The notes beneath the pieces were generated by a model. That model did no database searches and was not told where the DNA came from. It saw only the letters and a list, made by a program, of their open reading frames with translations. From the NCBI RefSeq assembly GCF_902506375.1, contig NZ_LR733284.1:349508-413507 (forward strand): 64,000 bases of DNA, written 5' to 3'. How positions within the stretch are numbered: the stretch's first letter is position 1; each line of letters opens with the position of its first letter. The position numbers were made by a program, and so were the translations under genes. Source of the DNA: Microbacterium sp. 8M (GTDB taxonomy: Bacteria > Actinomycetota > Actinomycetes > Actinomycetales > Microbacteriaceae). This document shows positions 34,614-42,050 of this stretch, piece by piece.

Positions 34614-35738
34614 TCAGCCCTGCTCCGCAGGCAGCCACAGCAACCGGTCGTCGCCGTCGCGGGGCGCGCCCCGGCCGTCGGTGTTGTTCGTGAGCACCCA
34701 CAGCCCGCCGCCCGGGGCGGCCACGACGTCGCGCAGCCGACCGAACTCCCCGGCGTAGACCGCGCGCGGTGCCGGATCCGCCGCGGCGAGGTCGACCGTC
34801 CAGAGGCGCTCGCCCCGCAGGGCCGCGATGTACGCCACGTCCGACACGATCGCGATGCCGCTCGGGCTGGCGTCGGCGGGGCGCCACACCGCGACCGGGT
34901 CGACGGCGTCGGGCGCGCTCGCCCGGCCCTCGTGGTCCGGCCAGCCGTAGTCGCCGCCCGGCTGGATCCGGTTCAGCTCGTCCCAGGTGTCCTGCCCGAA
35001 CTCGCTCGCCCACAGCACCCCGTGGCTGTCCCAGGCGAGGCCCTGCACGTTTCGGTGGCCGAGGCTGTACACCGCGGTGCCGAACGGGTTCCCGGGCGCC
35101 GGTGCTCCCTCGGGGGTGAGCCGGAGGATCTTCCCGCCGAGGTAGTCGCGGTCCCGGGCGCGGTCGCGGTCGCCGGCGTCACCCGTGCCCACGTACAGCA
35201 TCCCGTCCGGCCCGAAGGCGATGCGGCCGCCGTCGTGGTTCTGCGCCCGAGGGATCCCGGCGAAGATGACCTCGGTGGTGGCGGGATCCAGTCGCAGCGC
35301 GCCGGGGGAGCCCTCCAGACGCATCCGCACGACGCGGTTGTCGTCGCGGGTGGCGTGATAGGCGTACAGCCAGCGTGCGCCGTCATCGGCGCGCACCGCG
35401 ATGCCGTTCAGACCCGCCTCGCCTCCGGAGACCACGCCCGGCACGGTGCCCGCATCGCGGAGGCCGCCGTCGGGGGTCCACTCCCGCACGCGCCCGTCCC
35501 CGCGCTCGGAGATGAGGGCGCCGGACCCCACGGGGGCGATGGACCACGGAGCGTTCAGGCCGGCGGCGAGCGTGGCTGGAACGGTCTGCGCGGGTGACGG
35601 CGAGGTCTGGTCGGCCGCGGTGCGCGTCGGGGCCGTGGTGGTGTCCGGGGACGACGGCGTGCAGGCCGCCAGGGCCAGAAGGACGAGGACCGCACCGAGT
35701 GCGGTGGGTAGGGATCCGAGGATCCGGGTGCAGCACAT
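34614..35738 (-). CDS. Lipoprotein PQQ-dependent sugar dehydrogenase-like (glucose/sorbosone type)
   Basis: A 374-residue exported lipoprotein. The signal peptide ends in the lipobox LALAAC with Cys26 as the lipidated residue, followed by a Thr/Ser/Pro linker. The rest is a six-bladed propeller of the GSDH family: LNAPWSIAPVGSGALISERG, the catalytic-region histidine in AQNHDGGRIAFGPDGMLYVG, and YSLGHRNVQGLAWD. It may oxidise aldose sugars at the outer membrane face, but many family members have no demonstrated activity. The ATG at 35738 overlaps a perfect inverted repeat. Confidence 0.88.
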   Translation of the reverse strand: MCCTRILGSLPTALGAVLVLLALAACTPSSPDTTTAPTRTAADQTSPSPAQTVPATLAAGLNAPWSIAPVGSGALISERGDGRVREWTPDGGLRDAGTVPGVVSGGEAGLNGIAVRADDGARWLYAYHATRDDNRVVRMRLEGSPGALRLDPATTEVIFAGIPRAQNHDGGRIAFGPDGMLYVGTGDAGDRDRARDRDYLGGKILRLTPEGAPAPGNPFGTAVYSLGHRNVQGLAWDSHGVLWASEFGQDTWDELNRIQPGGDYGWPDHEGRASAPDAVDPVAVWRPADASPSGIAIVSDVAYIAALRGERLWTVDLAAADPAPRAVYAGEFGRLRDVVAAPGGGLWVLTNNTDGRGAPRDGDDRLLWLPAEQG

Positions 35739-35814
35739 GATCGCCTCCCGACTTCCCTCTCCAGAATCCCTGCCGAACAGGGTTCTCGCCAGAGGTGGTC
35801 GGGAGGCGATCATG
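35736..35814. promoter_or_regulatory. Perfect 17-bp inverted repeat over the lipoprotein start
   Basis: CATGATCGCCTCCCGAC (35736-35752) and GTCGGGAGGCGATCATG (35798-35814) are exact complements 45 nt apart, enclosing a small CCCTG/CAGGG hairpin. One arm contains the lipoprotein start codon, so folding of the mRNA would hide it. A long cruciform or a dimeric repressor site is possible. Confidence 0.7.
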
Positions 35815-35825
35815 CCGCGGGGGCG

Positions 35826-36188
35826 TCAGGCCTTCTCGCCCTGGTCATCGTCGATCAGCGCGAGAAGATGCTTCAGCGCGTCCTCGATGCTGCGGTGGTG
35901 ATACTGGCCGGCGCGGCTCTCGCCGGAGATCACGGCGCAGCGGTGCACGTCGGTGAAGTCGCCGTACGGGAAGAGATGGCGGCCCTTCGTGCCCTCGTTC
36001 TCGTCGGTGTCCTCACCGAGGAACCAGAGCGCGTACTCGTCCATGCCGTGCGCATCGATGTACTCATTGCCGTCATCGGCGCTGGGCGCGTGCTCGCTCC
36101 AGTCGTCCCGCTGATCGTGCACCACGTGCTTGTCCCGCACGAGCGATTGCGCGTGGTGCAGAGCCTTCTCGTTGAGCTTCACGGTCAT
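35826..36188 (-). CDS. Conserved small acidic protein (stress-island)
   Basis: A 120-residue soluble protein without a recognised domain name. It is rich in Asp, Glu and His (for example DKHVVHDQRDDWSEHAP, KGRHLFPYGDFTDVHRCAV). Similar proteins occur in actinobacterial stress gene clusters, but no activity is known to me. It begins 32 bp after the small hydrophobic protein gene on the same strand and likely shares its promoter at 36426-36466. Confidence 0.75.
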   Translation of the reverse strand: MTVKLNEKALHHAQSLVRDKHVVHDQRDDWSEHAPSADDGNEYIDAHGMDEYALWFLGEDTDENEGTKGRHLFPYGDFTDVHRCAVISGESRAGQYHHRSIEDALKHLLALIDDDQGEKA

Positions 36189-36220
36189 CGGCGGCTCCTT
36201 CCGCTCTCATCGGATGCCGG

Positions 36221-36385
36221 TCAGGGCGTGCGGCTCCCGGTGATGGAGCGGATCAGCCACGCGATCACGGCGAGGACGAGCAGCACGAGTCCCACCCAGA
36301 GCAGGAAGTTCAGGGACTGCACGAGGCCACCCGTGATGGCCAGGATGATGGCGACGACGATGATGATGATGAAGAGGATGTTCAT
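36221..36385 (-). CDS. 54-residue two-helix membrane protein
   Basis: The sequence begins MNILFIIIIVVAIILAITGG, followed by a second helix, LLWVGLVLLVLAVIAWLI, and a short basic end RSITGSRTP. The two helices fill almost the whole protein. A strong GGAAGGAGT site lies before the ATG at 36385. It appears to be the first gene of a two-gene stress operon under the shared-box promoter upstream. Small proteins of this kind are common in Microbacteriaceae and have no known role. Confidence 0.8.
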   Translation of the reverse strand: MNILFIIIIVVAIILAITGGLVQSLNFLLWVGLVLLVLAVIAWLIRSITGSRTP

Positions 36386-36425
36386 GACGGACTCCTTCCA
36401 CGGGCCGCGGGTGCGACCGACGATT

Positions 36426-36466
36426 CACCGTAGGCGGCAGCCGCCTCGCTCGCCCAGGGGCTTGAC
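36426..36466 (-). promoter_or_regulatory. Shared-box promoter of the small hydrophobic protein operon
   Basis: GTCAAGCCC (36466-36458), 25 nt, then TACGGT (36432-36427), read on the minus strand, 41 nt before the start codon. This is the only member of the set with a 25-nt rather than 24-nt gap. Confidence 0.5.
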
Positions 36467-36497
36467 GGCGGGGGTCTCGCGGTGGCAAGGGCCCCGA

Positions 36498-36752
36498 TCA
36501 GGCGGGCTCGCCCGCCAGATCGGCCGAAGACGGGGCGCTGCGCACCGCTTCCAGCACATCGGCGACCGTCGCATAGCGGCGTCGGGCCGTGACGGGCCGG
36601 AGCCAGACCACCTCGACCTGATCGGCTGAGACCCGGCTCACGCACGCGACGGTGTGCCGTGCATCCGTGCGGTCGAACCGGTCGTCCAGGATCAGCCACT
36701 CGCTCTCGGTCAGGCGGCGCATCTCGAATCGGGGGCTTGTCATCGTCGACAT
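36498..36752 (-). CDS. Small protein of unknown function
   Basis: An 84-residue protein, MSTMTSPRFEMRRLTESEWL and onward, with alternating strands and helices and no recognised motif beyond a conserved-looking WLILDDRFD. The ATG at 36752 is preferred over 36743 because a purine-rich GGGAACGAC precedes it, and a shared-box promoter lies upstream. It is part of the stress-gene island by position. A regulatory or DUF-type role cannot be told from sequence. Confidence 0.65.
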   Translation of the reverse strand: MSTMTSPRFEMRRLTESEWLILDDRFDRTDARHTVACVSRVSADQVEVVWLRPVTARRRYATVADVLEAVRSAPSSADLAGEPA

Positions 36753-36773
36753 GTCGTTCCCATCTGTTGCGCC

Positions 36774-36813
36774 CAGCCTGGACCGGCAGGCCGCCGGAGT
36801 CACGCCACTTGAC
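36774..36813 (-). promoter_or_regulatory. Shared-box promoter of 36498-36752
   Basis: GTCAAGTGG (36813-36805), exactly 24 nt, then CAGGCT (36780-36775) on the minus strand. This is one of the weaker members of the set. Confidence 0.4.
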
Positions 36814-36863
36814 AGCGCTCCCCGCCGGGGGTTACCGCTGCACGCACCGGGGCGACGGACCGC

Positions 36864-37070
36864 TCAGCCGCCCATCTCGTCCTCCTCGTCGTCGGCCGCC
36901 TGATCCGCCGCTTCGAGTGCCTTGTCGATCGCGCGCTCCCGCTTCGCCCGCTCCTCCTCATCGGCGCCACGGGCCTCCAGATCCTCATCGCCGAGCACCC
37001 TGCCGATCTCGCGCTTGGTCCTGCCGGACAGCTCCTCCACCCGGTGCCGGGCCTCATCACGCAGTGCCAT
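36864..37070 (-). CDS. CsbD-like stress protein
   Basis: A 68-residue, highly charged helical protein. The pattern RVEELSGRTKREIGRVLGDE followed by DLEARGADEEERAKRE resembles CsbD-family proteins, which accumulate under general stress in Gram-positive bacteria. It ends in an acidic DDEEDEMGG. An AGGAGAGGAGAGGAG Shine-Dalgarno precedes the ATG at 37070. The promoter region carries a clear copy of the shared box. Confidence 0.75.
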   Translation of the reverse strand: MALRDEARHRVEELSGRTKREIGRVLGDEDLEARGADEEERAKRERAIDKALEAADQAADDEEDEMGG

Positions 37071-37093
37071 GTCGCTCCTCTCCTCTCCTGGGC

Positions 37094-37133
37094 GACGCTC
37101 GCACCCCCCTGTCCGCCGTGCGAACGGGTTGAC
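37094..37133 (-). promoter_or_regulatory. Shared-box promoter of the CsbD-like gene
   Basis: GTCAACCCG (37133-37125), exactly 24 nt, then GAGCGT (37100-37095), read on the minus strand, 24 nt before the start codon. Confidence 0.6.
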
Positions 37134-37183
37134 AGGATCCGGGCACGTGTCCTCCGTCCCCCCTACGCATCGCCCGCGCGGGC

Positions 37184-37223
37184 GTCAACCCCCTCGTAGA
37201 GCGCCGCCCGCGCGCTTAACGTG
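37184..37223 (+). promoter_or_regulatory. Shared-box promoter of the SDR gene
   Basis: GTCAACCCC (37184-37192), exactly 24 nt, then TAACGT (37217-37222), seven bases before the ATG at 37230, as in leaderless actinobacterial transcripts. Confidence 0.62.
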
Positions 37224-37229
37224 CCGGGC

Positions 37230-38132
37230 ATGAGCCACAGGACCATCGATTCGCGCACCATGACCGATCCACGAACGAAGTACGCCCCGCTCCAGGATCC
37301 ACTCGAGCCGGGCAACAACCAGCCGGGTCTGCTGGACGAGACGCATCCGCGGCCCGACCACGGCGAGGACAGCTATGTCGGATCCGGCCGGCTGCCCGGG
37401 CGCCGTGCACTGATCACCGGGGGCGACTCCGGGATCGGACGGGCGGTGGCCATCGCCTTCGCTCGCGAGGGAGCGGATGTCGCTCTCAGCTATCTGCCCG
37501 AGGAGCAGGAGGACGCGGAGGAGACCGCCGAGTGGATCCGCAAAGCGGGACGCCAGGCCGTCCTGCTTCCGGGCGACCTCACCGAGGAGCAGCAATGCCA
37601 GGAGGTGATCGCCGACGCCGCGGAGAGCCTCGACGGGCTCGACATCCTCGTGCTGAACGCCGGGTACCAGCGCAGCCGCGGCGAGGTCGACGAGATCCCC
37701 ACGCCGGAGTTCGACCGCGTGATGCGCACCAACCTCTATGCGCCGTTCTGGCTCGCCCGGTCCGCCCTGCCGCACCTGCCCGCCGGCGCGTCCATCATCG
37801 TGACCACTTCCATCCAGGGGTACGACCCGTCGCCCGGGCTGTTCGACTATGCGCTGACGAAGGCGGCACTCGTCGCGTTCGTGCAGATGCTCGCCGAGCA
37901 GCAGGGCCCGCACGGCATCCGGGTGAACGGCGTCGCACCCGGCCCGATCTGGACGCCGCTGATCCCTGCGACGGGGTGGCCGAAGAAGCTGCCCACGTTC
38001 GGGGAGGACACCCCGCTGGGGCGAGCCGGACAGCCCGCCGAACTCGCCGGCGCCTACGTGTACCTCGCCTCGGAGGAGGCGTCGTACGTCTCCGGCGGCA
38101 TCATCCCCGTCACGGGAGGACGGCATCTCTGA
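37230..38132 (+). CDS. General-stress SDR oxidoreductase (YhdF type)
   Basis: A short-chain dehydrogenase of about 300 residues. The long N-terminal arm ending PDHGEDSYVGSGRLPGRRA is characteristic of the general-stress GspA39/YhdF-like group. The NAD(P) motif is ITGGDSGIGRAVAIA, followed by NAG in VLNAGYQ, the catalytic Tyr-Lys in YALTKAALVAF, and APGPIWTPL. ATG 37230 fits a leaderless start; ATG 37260 (MTDPRTKYAP) is the alternative. It probably forms an operon with the FHA gene 61 bp downstream. Confidence 0.9.
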   Translation: MSHRTIDSRTMTDPRTKYAPLQDPLEPGNNQPGLLDETHPRPDHGEDSYVGSGRLPGRRALITGGDSGIGRAVAIAFAREGADVALSYLPEEQEDAEETAEWIRKAGRQAVLLPGDLTEEQQCQEVIADAAESLDGLDILVLNAGYQRSRGEVDEIPTPEFDRVMRTNLYAPFWLARSALPHLPAGASIIVTTSIQGYDPSPGLFDYALTKAALVAFVQMLAEQQGPHGIRVNGVAPGPIWTPLIPATGWPKKLPTFGEDTPLGRAGQPAELAGAYVYLASEEASYVSGGIIPVTGGRHL

Positions 38133-38193
38133 GCCCGCGCCGGCCCCCGGCGATCCACGCACCCGTCTCGGCGATCCACGGAAGGAAGACGAC

Positions 38194-38730
38194 ATGAACG
38201 ACACCCAGGAGCAGACCGGACCGACGACGCACGCGGGATGGGGCGCGGGGCACCCGCGCCTGCTGGTCTCGTCGCAGGACAGCCGCCTCGTGTTCGAGAT
38301 CCCCGACGACGGGGCGCGGATCGGCTCGGCGCAGGACTGCGATCTCCGTCTTCCCGGCACGGATCCGGTGCACGCCTCGATCCGGCACGACTCGAACGAC
38401 GAGTACGTGCTCTCCATGCACGGAGAGGGCGAGACGAGCGCGAACCTCGAGAAGGCGCAGGATGAGGAGCTCCGCAGCGACGAGATCCTGCGCACCGGGG
38501 CCCGGTTCACGCTGGGACCGTGGCGCCTCGTGTTCATGCGCGACGAGTTCGCCGATCACGGCCGGCCCTTCGGCGGGCGGCTGGGCGGCGAGTACTCCGA
38601 CCAGACGATCCAGCCGCCGCGCCCCGATTACCGGGAGCAGTCGCCCGGTGCCCGTGCCGCGTCGCGCGAGGAGCAGGGCGAGGCGGTGGACGGAGAAGGC
38701 CACGCCGACCCGGACGCGGGCCAGCCGTAG
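38194..38730 (+). CDS. FHA-domain-like acidic protein
   Basis: A 178-residue protein. Residues 22-112 resemble a forkhead-associated domain: PRLLVSSQDSRLVFEIPDDG, then ARIGSAQDCDLRLPGTDPVH, then ASIRH, matching the strand order and the Gly-Ser/Asn phosphothreonine-binding region in a loose form. The remainder is acidic and disordered. FHA domains bind phosphothreonine, so a role in Ser/Thr kinase signalling is possible but unproven. GGAAGGAAGACGAC precedes the ATG. Confidence 0.75.
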   Translation: MNDTQEQTGPTTHAGWGAGHPRLLVSSQDSRLVFEIPDDGARIGSAQDCDLRLPGTDPVHASIRHDSNDEYVLSMHGEGETSANLEKAQDEELRSDEILRTGARFTLGPWRLVFMRDEFADHGRPFGGRLGGEYSDQTIQPPRPDYREQSPGARAASREEQGEAVDGEGHADPDAGQP

Positions 38731-38748
38731 TCGAACGGCCGGTCGTCG

Positions 38749-39192
38749 TCAGCAGTCGCAGGTGATCGCGTCCAGCGGCGCGGTCAGCGGGTCCTTGGCG
38801 CGGAGGACCGGACCGTGGTCGTCCTCCACCGGATAGCCTTCCCTGGCCCAGTACTCGAAACCGCCGATCATCTCCTTGACCCGATATCCGAGCTTCGCGA
38901 ACTCCAGGGCGGCGCGGGTGGAGCCGTTGCAGCCGGGACCCCAGCAGTACGTCACGACCGGCACATGCAGCGGGATCTCGCGCGGTGCGCGGTCAGCGAT
39001 CTCCGCCGTCGGCATGTGCATCGCGCCCACTATCCGCCCCTGACTCCACGCGGCCTGGCCGCGGGAGTCGACGAGCACGAACGCGGCGCCGCTCTCCTGG
39101 TCGGCGTGCACGTCGGAAGCGTCGGTCTCGAAGGACAGCTTGCCGGCGAAGTGGGAGATGAGCAGGTCCGTGGGGAGCGCGGTGATCGTCAT
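38749..39192 (-). CDS. Single-domain rhodanese-like protein
   Basis: A 147-residue sulfurtransferase-fold protein. The core reads FVLVDSRGQAAWSQGRIVGA, and the active loop is TYCWGPGCNGST with Cys88 in the CX4R position (CNGSTR) and a second cysteine at 83. It could carry persulfide sulfur or act on arsenate or phosphate; the rhodanese fold alone does not decide. It is divergent from an Lrp/AsnC-type regulator 93 bp away, a common pairing for control. A CDC tail ends the protein. Confidence 0.85.
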   Translation of the reverse strand: MTITALPTDLLISHFAGKLSFETDASDVHADQESGAAFVLVDSRGQAAWSQGRIVGAMHMPTAEIADRAPREIPLHVPVVTYCWGPGCNGSTRAALEFAKLGYRVKEMIGGFEYWAREGYPVEDDHGPVLRAKDPLTAPLDAITCDC

Positions 39193-39285
39193 GGCTGAAA
39201 CGCTATTCACGCACCAGCCGGATCTGAAGGCCCGATCCACGGCAGACGGAGCGGATCGGCGTGGATTTGATGGCAGTCTTTCCTC

Positions 39286-39747
39286 ATGGCCGTGAATCTC
39301 CCGTTCGAGCCCGACAAGGTCGACACCGCGATCCTGAAGGCCCTGCAGACCAACGGCCGGCAGAGCATCGCGGACCTCGCCCGCGGCATCAACATGAGCC
39401 ACAGCGCTGCCGCGGAGCGGGTGCGCCGGCTCGAGGAGGCCGGGGTCATCAGCGGCTACGCGGCACAGATCGACCCCGAACGGCTCGGCTTCACGATCCT
39501 CGCCTACCTGAGGCTGCGCTATCCCAGCAGCGTCTACGAGCCGCTGCACACGCTGCTCGCCGGGATCCCGGAGGTCGTCGAGGCGCACCACGTCACCGGC
39601 GACGACTGCTTCATCATGAAGGTCGTCGCGACCGGCATGAAGCACCTCGAGCAGATCAGCGGCCGGATCGGCACGCTCGGCAGCGTCACCACGAGCGTGG
39701 TCTACTCGTCACCGCTCCCGCCGCGCCCCTTGCTCCCGCCCGGTTGA
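39286..39747 (+). CDS. Lrp/AsnC-family transcription regulator
   Basis: A 153-residue regulator. The winged helix-turn-helix spans residues 12-58 (VDTAILKALQTNGRQSIADL and the recognition helix AAAERVRRLEEAG), followed by the RAM/AsnC ligand domain (HHVTGDDCFIMKVVATGMKH). Such proteins usually sense amino acids. The divergent rhodanese gene is the most likely target, suggesting cysteine or sulfur sensing, though that is inference. Confidence 0.92.
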   Translation: MAVNLPFEPDKVDTAILKALQTNGRQSIADLARGINMSHSAAAERVRRLEEAGVISGYAAQIDPERLGFTILAYLRLRYPSSVYEPLHTLLAGIPEVVEAHHVTGDDCFIMKVVATGMKHLEQISGRIGTLGSVTTSVVYSSPLPPRPLLPPG

Positions 39748-39780
39748 GCGCTCGGGGCGTCCGCAACGTCGCGGCACCCG

Positions 39781-40002
39781 CTAGTCGACCATCTCCTGCT
39801 GAGTGCGGATGAACCGGCGGTCGCCGTCGCTGAGCCGCGCGGACGGATCGACGGTCGCATCCGTGATCCGCTCGATCTCCTCGCGGACCTCGTCGGGCAC
39901 GACGCCCTCGTCCGCGTCCTCGAGCAGCTGCTTGGATCGCGCGGACAGCCGCGGCCACCACTGGTGGATCTCCGGCAGCATCGGGATCTCTGGCTGGGAC
40001 AT
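39781..40002 (-). CDS. Small acidic protein, unknown
   Basis: A 73-residue protein, MSQPEIPMLPEIHQWWPRLS and onward, ending in REEIERITDATVD and RFIRTQQEMVD. It is probably helical and soluble, with no recognised domain. It follows the SRPBCC gene by 32 bp on the same strand, with a GAGGAG site, so both share the promoter at 40495-40532. Confidence 0.68.
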   Translation of the reverse strand: MSQPEIPMLPEIHQWWPRLSARSKQLLEDADEGVVPDEVREEIERITDATVDPSARLSDGDRRFIRTQQEMVD

Positions 40003-40034
40003 GGTGTGCTCCTCTCGTGGCGGGACCGGGCCGT

Positions 40035-40490
40035 TCACAGCGGGACCGGTGGCTCGGACTCCTGGCCGTCCTCGACGCGATGCTTGAACTCCAGCAGGTC
40101 GCGCTCCGCGATCTGCCGATCGATGCCGAGCCGGGCGCCGGTGCGCTCCAGGAAGGACTCCGGAACCCACACCAGGCGCAGCTCCAGGCGGGTGCGATCA
40201 GGGCCCAGGGGCGTGAACATCACGATGCCGTTGTGCTGCTTGCCGGCGTCGCTCGTCCAGCTGATCTGCTGGTTCGGGACGTCCTCCACGGTCGTGGCGT
40301 AGAAGGAGCGGCGCAGCCCGCCGACCCGGGCATCCCAGTGCGTGACGTCGTCGTCCACGCGCTCGACGCGCTCGACGCTGGGCAGAAGAGCGGGGAGATC
40401 CTCGAAGTCGGTCCAGCGGCGGTACACCTCGTCCGCCGGCTTCGCGATCTCCACCGCGGCATCCATCGTGCTGATCATGATGCTCTTCAT
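40035..40490 (-). CDS. SRPBCC (START-like) family protein
   Basis: A 151-residue protein with the helix-grip pattern: AAVEIAKPADEVYRRWTDFE, then LPSVERVERVDDDVTHWDA, and a final long amphipathic helix. Members bind hydrophobic ligands or act as cyclases; here the genomic setting is stress-related. The ATG at 40490 is six bases after the -10-like TAGCGT, so it may be leaderless; ATG 40478 is the alternative. The preceding box differs slightly from the rest (GGAACCCC). Confidence 0.84.
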   Translation of the reverse strand: MKSIMISTMDAAVEIAKPADEVYRRWTDFEDLPALLPSVERVERVDDDVTHWDARVGGLRRSFYATTVEDVPNQQISWTSDAGKQHNGIVMFTPLGPDRTRLELRLVWVPESFLERTGARLGIDRQIAERDLLEFKHRVEDGQESEPPVPL

Positions 40491-40494
40491 GGCG

Positions 40495-40532
40495 CCACGC
40501 TAGGCGCCGACGCCGCTTCGCGCGCAGGGGTT
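40495..40532 (-). promoter_or_regulatory. Shared-box promoter of the SRPBCC operon
   Basis: AACCCC (40532-40527), exactly 24 nt, then TAGCGT (40502-40497), identical in its downstream half (TAGCGTGG) to the promoter at 47511. The first bases read GG instead of GTC. Confidence 0.55.
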
Positions 40533-40581
40533 CCGGTCGGCGGCGGGGCGACGTATCATCGCCAGTCCCCAGGTCTAGCCC

Positions 40582-40591
40582 GAAGCGCTTC
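40582..40591. promoter_or_regulatory. Candidate LacI-type operator
   Basis: GAAGCGCTTC is a perfect palindrome with a central CG, 74 bp before the sugar-binding lipoprotein gene. Palindromes with a central CG are typical of LacI-family sugar repressors; no LacI gene is in the window. Confidence 0.5.
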
Positions 40592-40664
40592 TCAGATCAA
40601 CCCCCTGTCCGGCGGCCCGCAGTCCTGCCATCGTGCGGTGCACACCCCAATGGAAGGACGGATC

Positions 40665-42050
40665 ATGAGAGCTCGGGCAGGGCGGAAGGCAGGTGCCGTC
40701 GCGGTGCTGGCGCTGGCGATGATCGCGAGCGGCTGCGCCGTCGGAACGGGCGGCGGCTCAGGCGCCGACGTGAAGTACTCGCGGGATGAGGCGCTGCACG
40801 GCGACCTCACGATCATGGGGTTCTCCGGGGTCGACGAGATCGCGACGACGCGCATGGACGACGCCAAGAAGGGCCTCGGCGGCGTGACCGTCAAAGCGGC
40901 TGAGGGCGACTTCGACCTTCAGCAGTTCCTCTCGTCCGTCGCGGCCGGGAAGCCGCCGTCCCTCATCTACGTGAGCCGGAACCAGGTCGGATCCCTCGCG
41001 GCCCGTGGTGCGATCCTGCCACTGGACGCGTGTGTCGACGGGGAGAAGATCCCGAAGGACGACTTCATCCCCTCCGCGCTCGCGCAGGTCACCCTGGACG
41101 GGCACGTGTACGGGATCCCGGAGTTCGACTCGGTGCAGATCGTGATGGCCAACCGCTCCCTGCTCGACAAGGCGGGCAAGAAGCTCTCCGACGTGAACGG
41201 CAGCGACTGGGAGGCGATGAGCAAGGCGGCCACGGCGCTCACCGCGCACGCCGGATCCGGGCTGTCCGTGATCGGCGTCGACACCAAGCTCCCCGAGTTC
41301 CTGCCGCTGTGGGCGAAGGCCAACGGCGCCGACCTGATCTCGGCGGACGGCCGCAAGGCCCAGCTCGACGATCCGAAGGTGGTCGAAGCCCTCACCTGGG
41401 CGGCCTCGATCTACAAGGACGAGGGCGGGTTCGGCGCGGTCAAGGCGTTCCGTGACTCGGCCGACTTCTTCGGGGCCGGCAACCAGTTCGCGACCGGCAC
41501 GCTCGGCGCGATGCCGATGGAGCAGTGGTACGTGAACGTGCTCAACGAAGTCTCGCCGGACGCCCCGATGGCCTTCGACACGGTGCACGAGCGCAAGGGC
41601 GGCCCGATCGCCTTCGCCTCCGGATCCGCCTGGGCCATTCCCGCCAAGAGCGCGAATCCTCAGGCCGCGTGCCGCTTCGCCCGCATCATGACCTCGACGC
41701 AGGCGTGGATGGACGCGGCGAAGGCGCGTGCGGACGCCAGGACGAAGGACGGCAAGGCCTTCACCGGCGTGCTGACCGGCAACCGCGCCGTCGACGAGAA
41801 GATCAAGCCCATGACCGAGGGGGCGGCCGAGCCCTGGGCGTCGGCGATCTCCGCGATGTACACGGCGGACCAGCACACCTTCTCGCTCCCGGCGAACCCG
41901 GCGGACGCGGAGTTCACGGCCGCGATGAACGACGCCGTCAACGCCGTCCTGAACGGCCAGAAGTCGCCGAAGGACGCGCTCGCCGCGGCCCAGAAGCAGG
42001 CGCAGCAGGCCCTCGACAAGGGCTGGGCGGCGCTGGAGAAGAAGAAGTGA
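40665..42050 (+). CDS. Sugar ABC transporter, substrate-binding lipoprotein
   Basis: A 461-residue family 1 extracellular solute-binding protein. The signal peptide ends in the lipobox MIASGC, giving lipidation soon after residue 20. The mature part shows the two-lobe pattern with GVDEIATTRMDDA, VYGIPEFDSVQIVMANRSLL and the late WAIPAKSANP. It captures an oligosaccharide or sugar and hands it to the two permeases that follow. The ATG at 40665 follows AAGGACGGATC; ATG 40650 is in frame but overlaps the Shine-Dalgarno. No ATPase gene is present in the cluster. Confidence 0.92.
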   Translation: MRARAGRKAGAVAVLALAMIASGCAVGTGGGSGADVKYSRDEALHGDLTIMGFSGVDEIATTRMDDAKKGLGGVTVKAAEGDFDLQQFLSSVAAGKPPSLIYVSRNQVGSLAARGAILPLDACVDGEKIPKDDFIPSALAQVTLDGHVYGIPEFDSVQIVMANRSLLDKAGKKLSDVNGSDWEAMSKAATALTAHAGSGLSVIGVDTKLPEFLPLWAKANGADLISADGRKAQLDDPKVVEALTWAASIYKDEGGFGAVKAFRDSADFFGAGNQFATGTLGAMPMEQWYVNVLNEVSPDAPMAFDTVHERKGGPIAFASGSAWAIPAKSANPQAACRFARIMTSTQAWMDAAKARADARTKDGKAFTGVLTGNRAVDEKIKPMTEGAAEPWASAISAMYTADQHTFSLPANPADAEFTAAMNDAVNAVLNGQKSPKDALAAAQKQAQQALDKGWAALEKKK

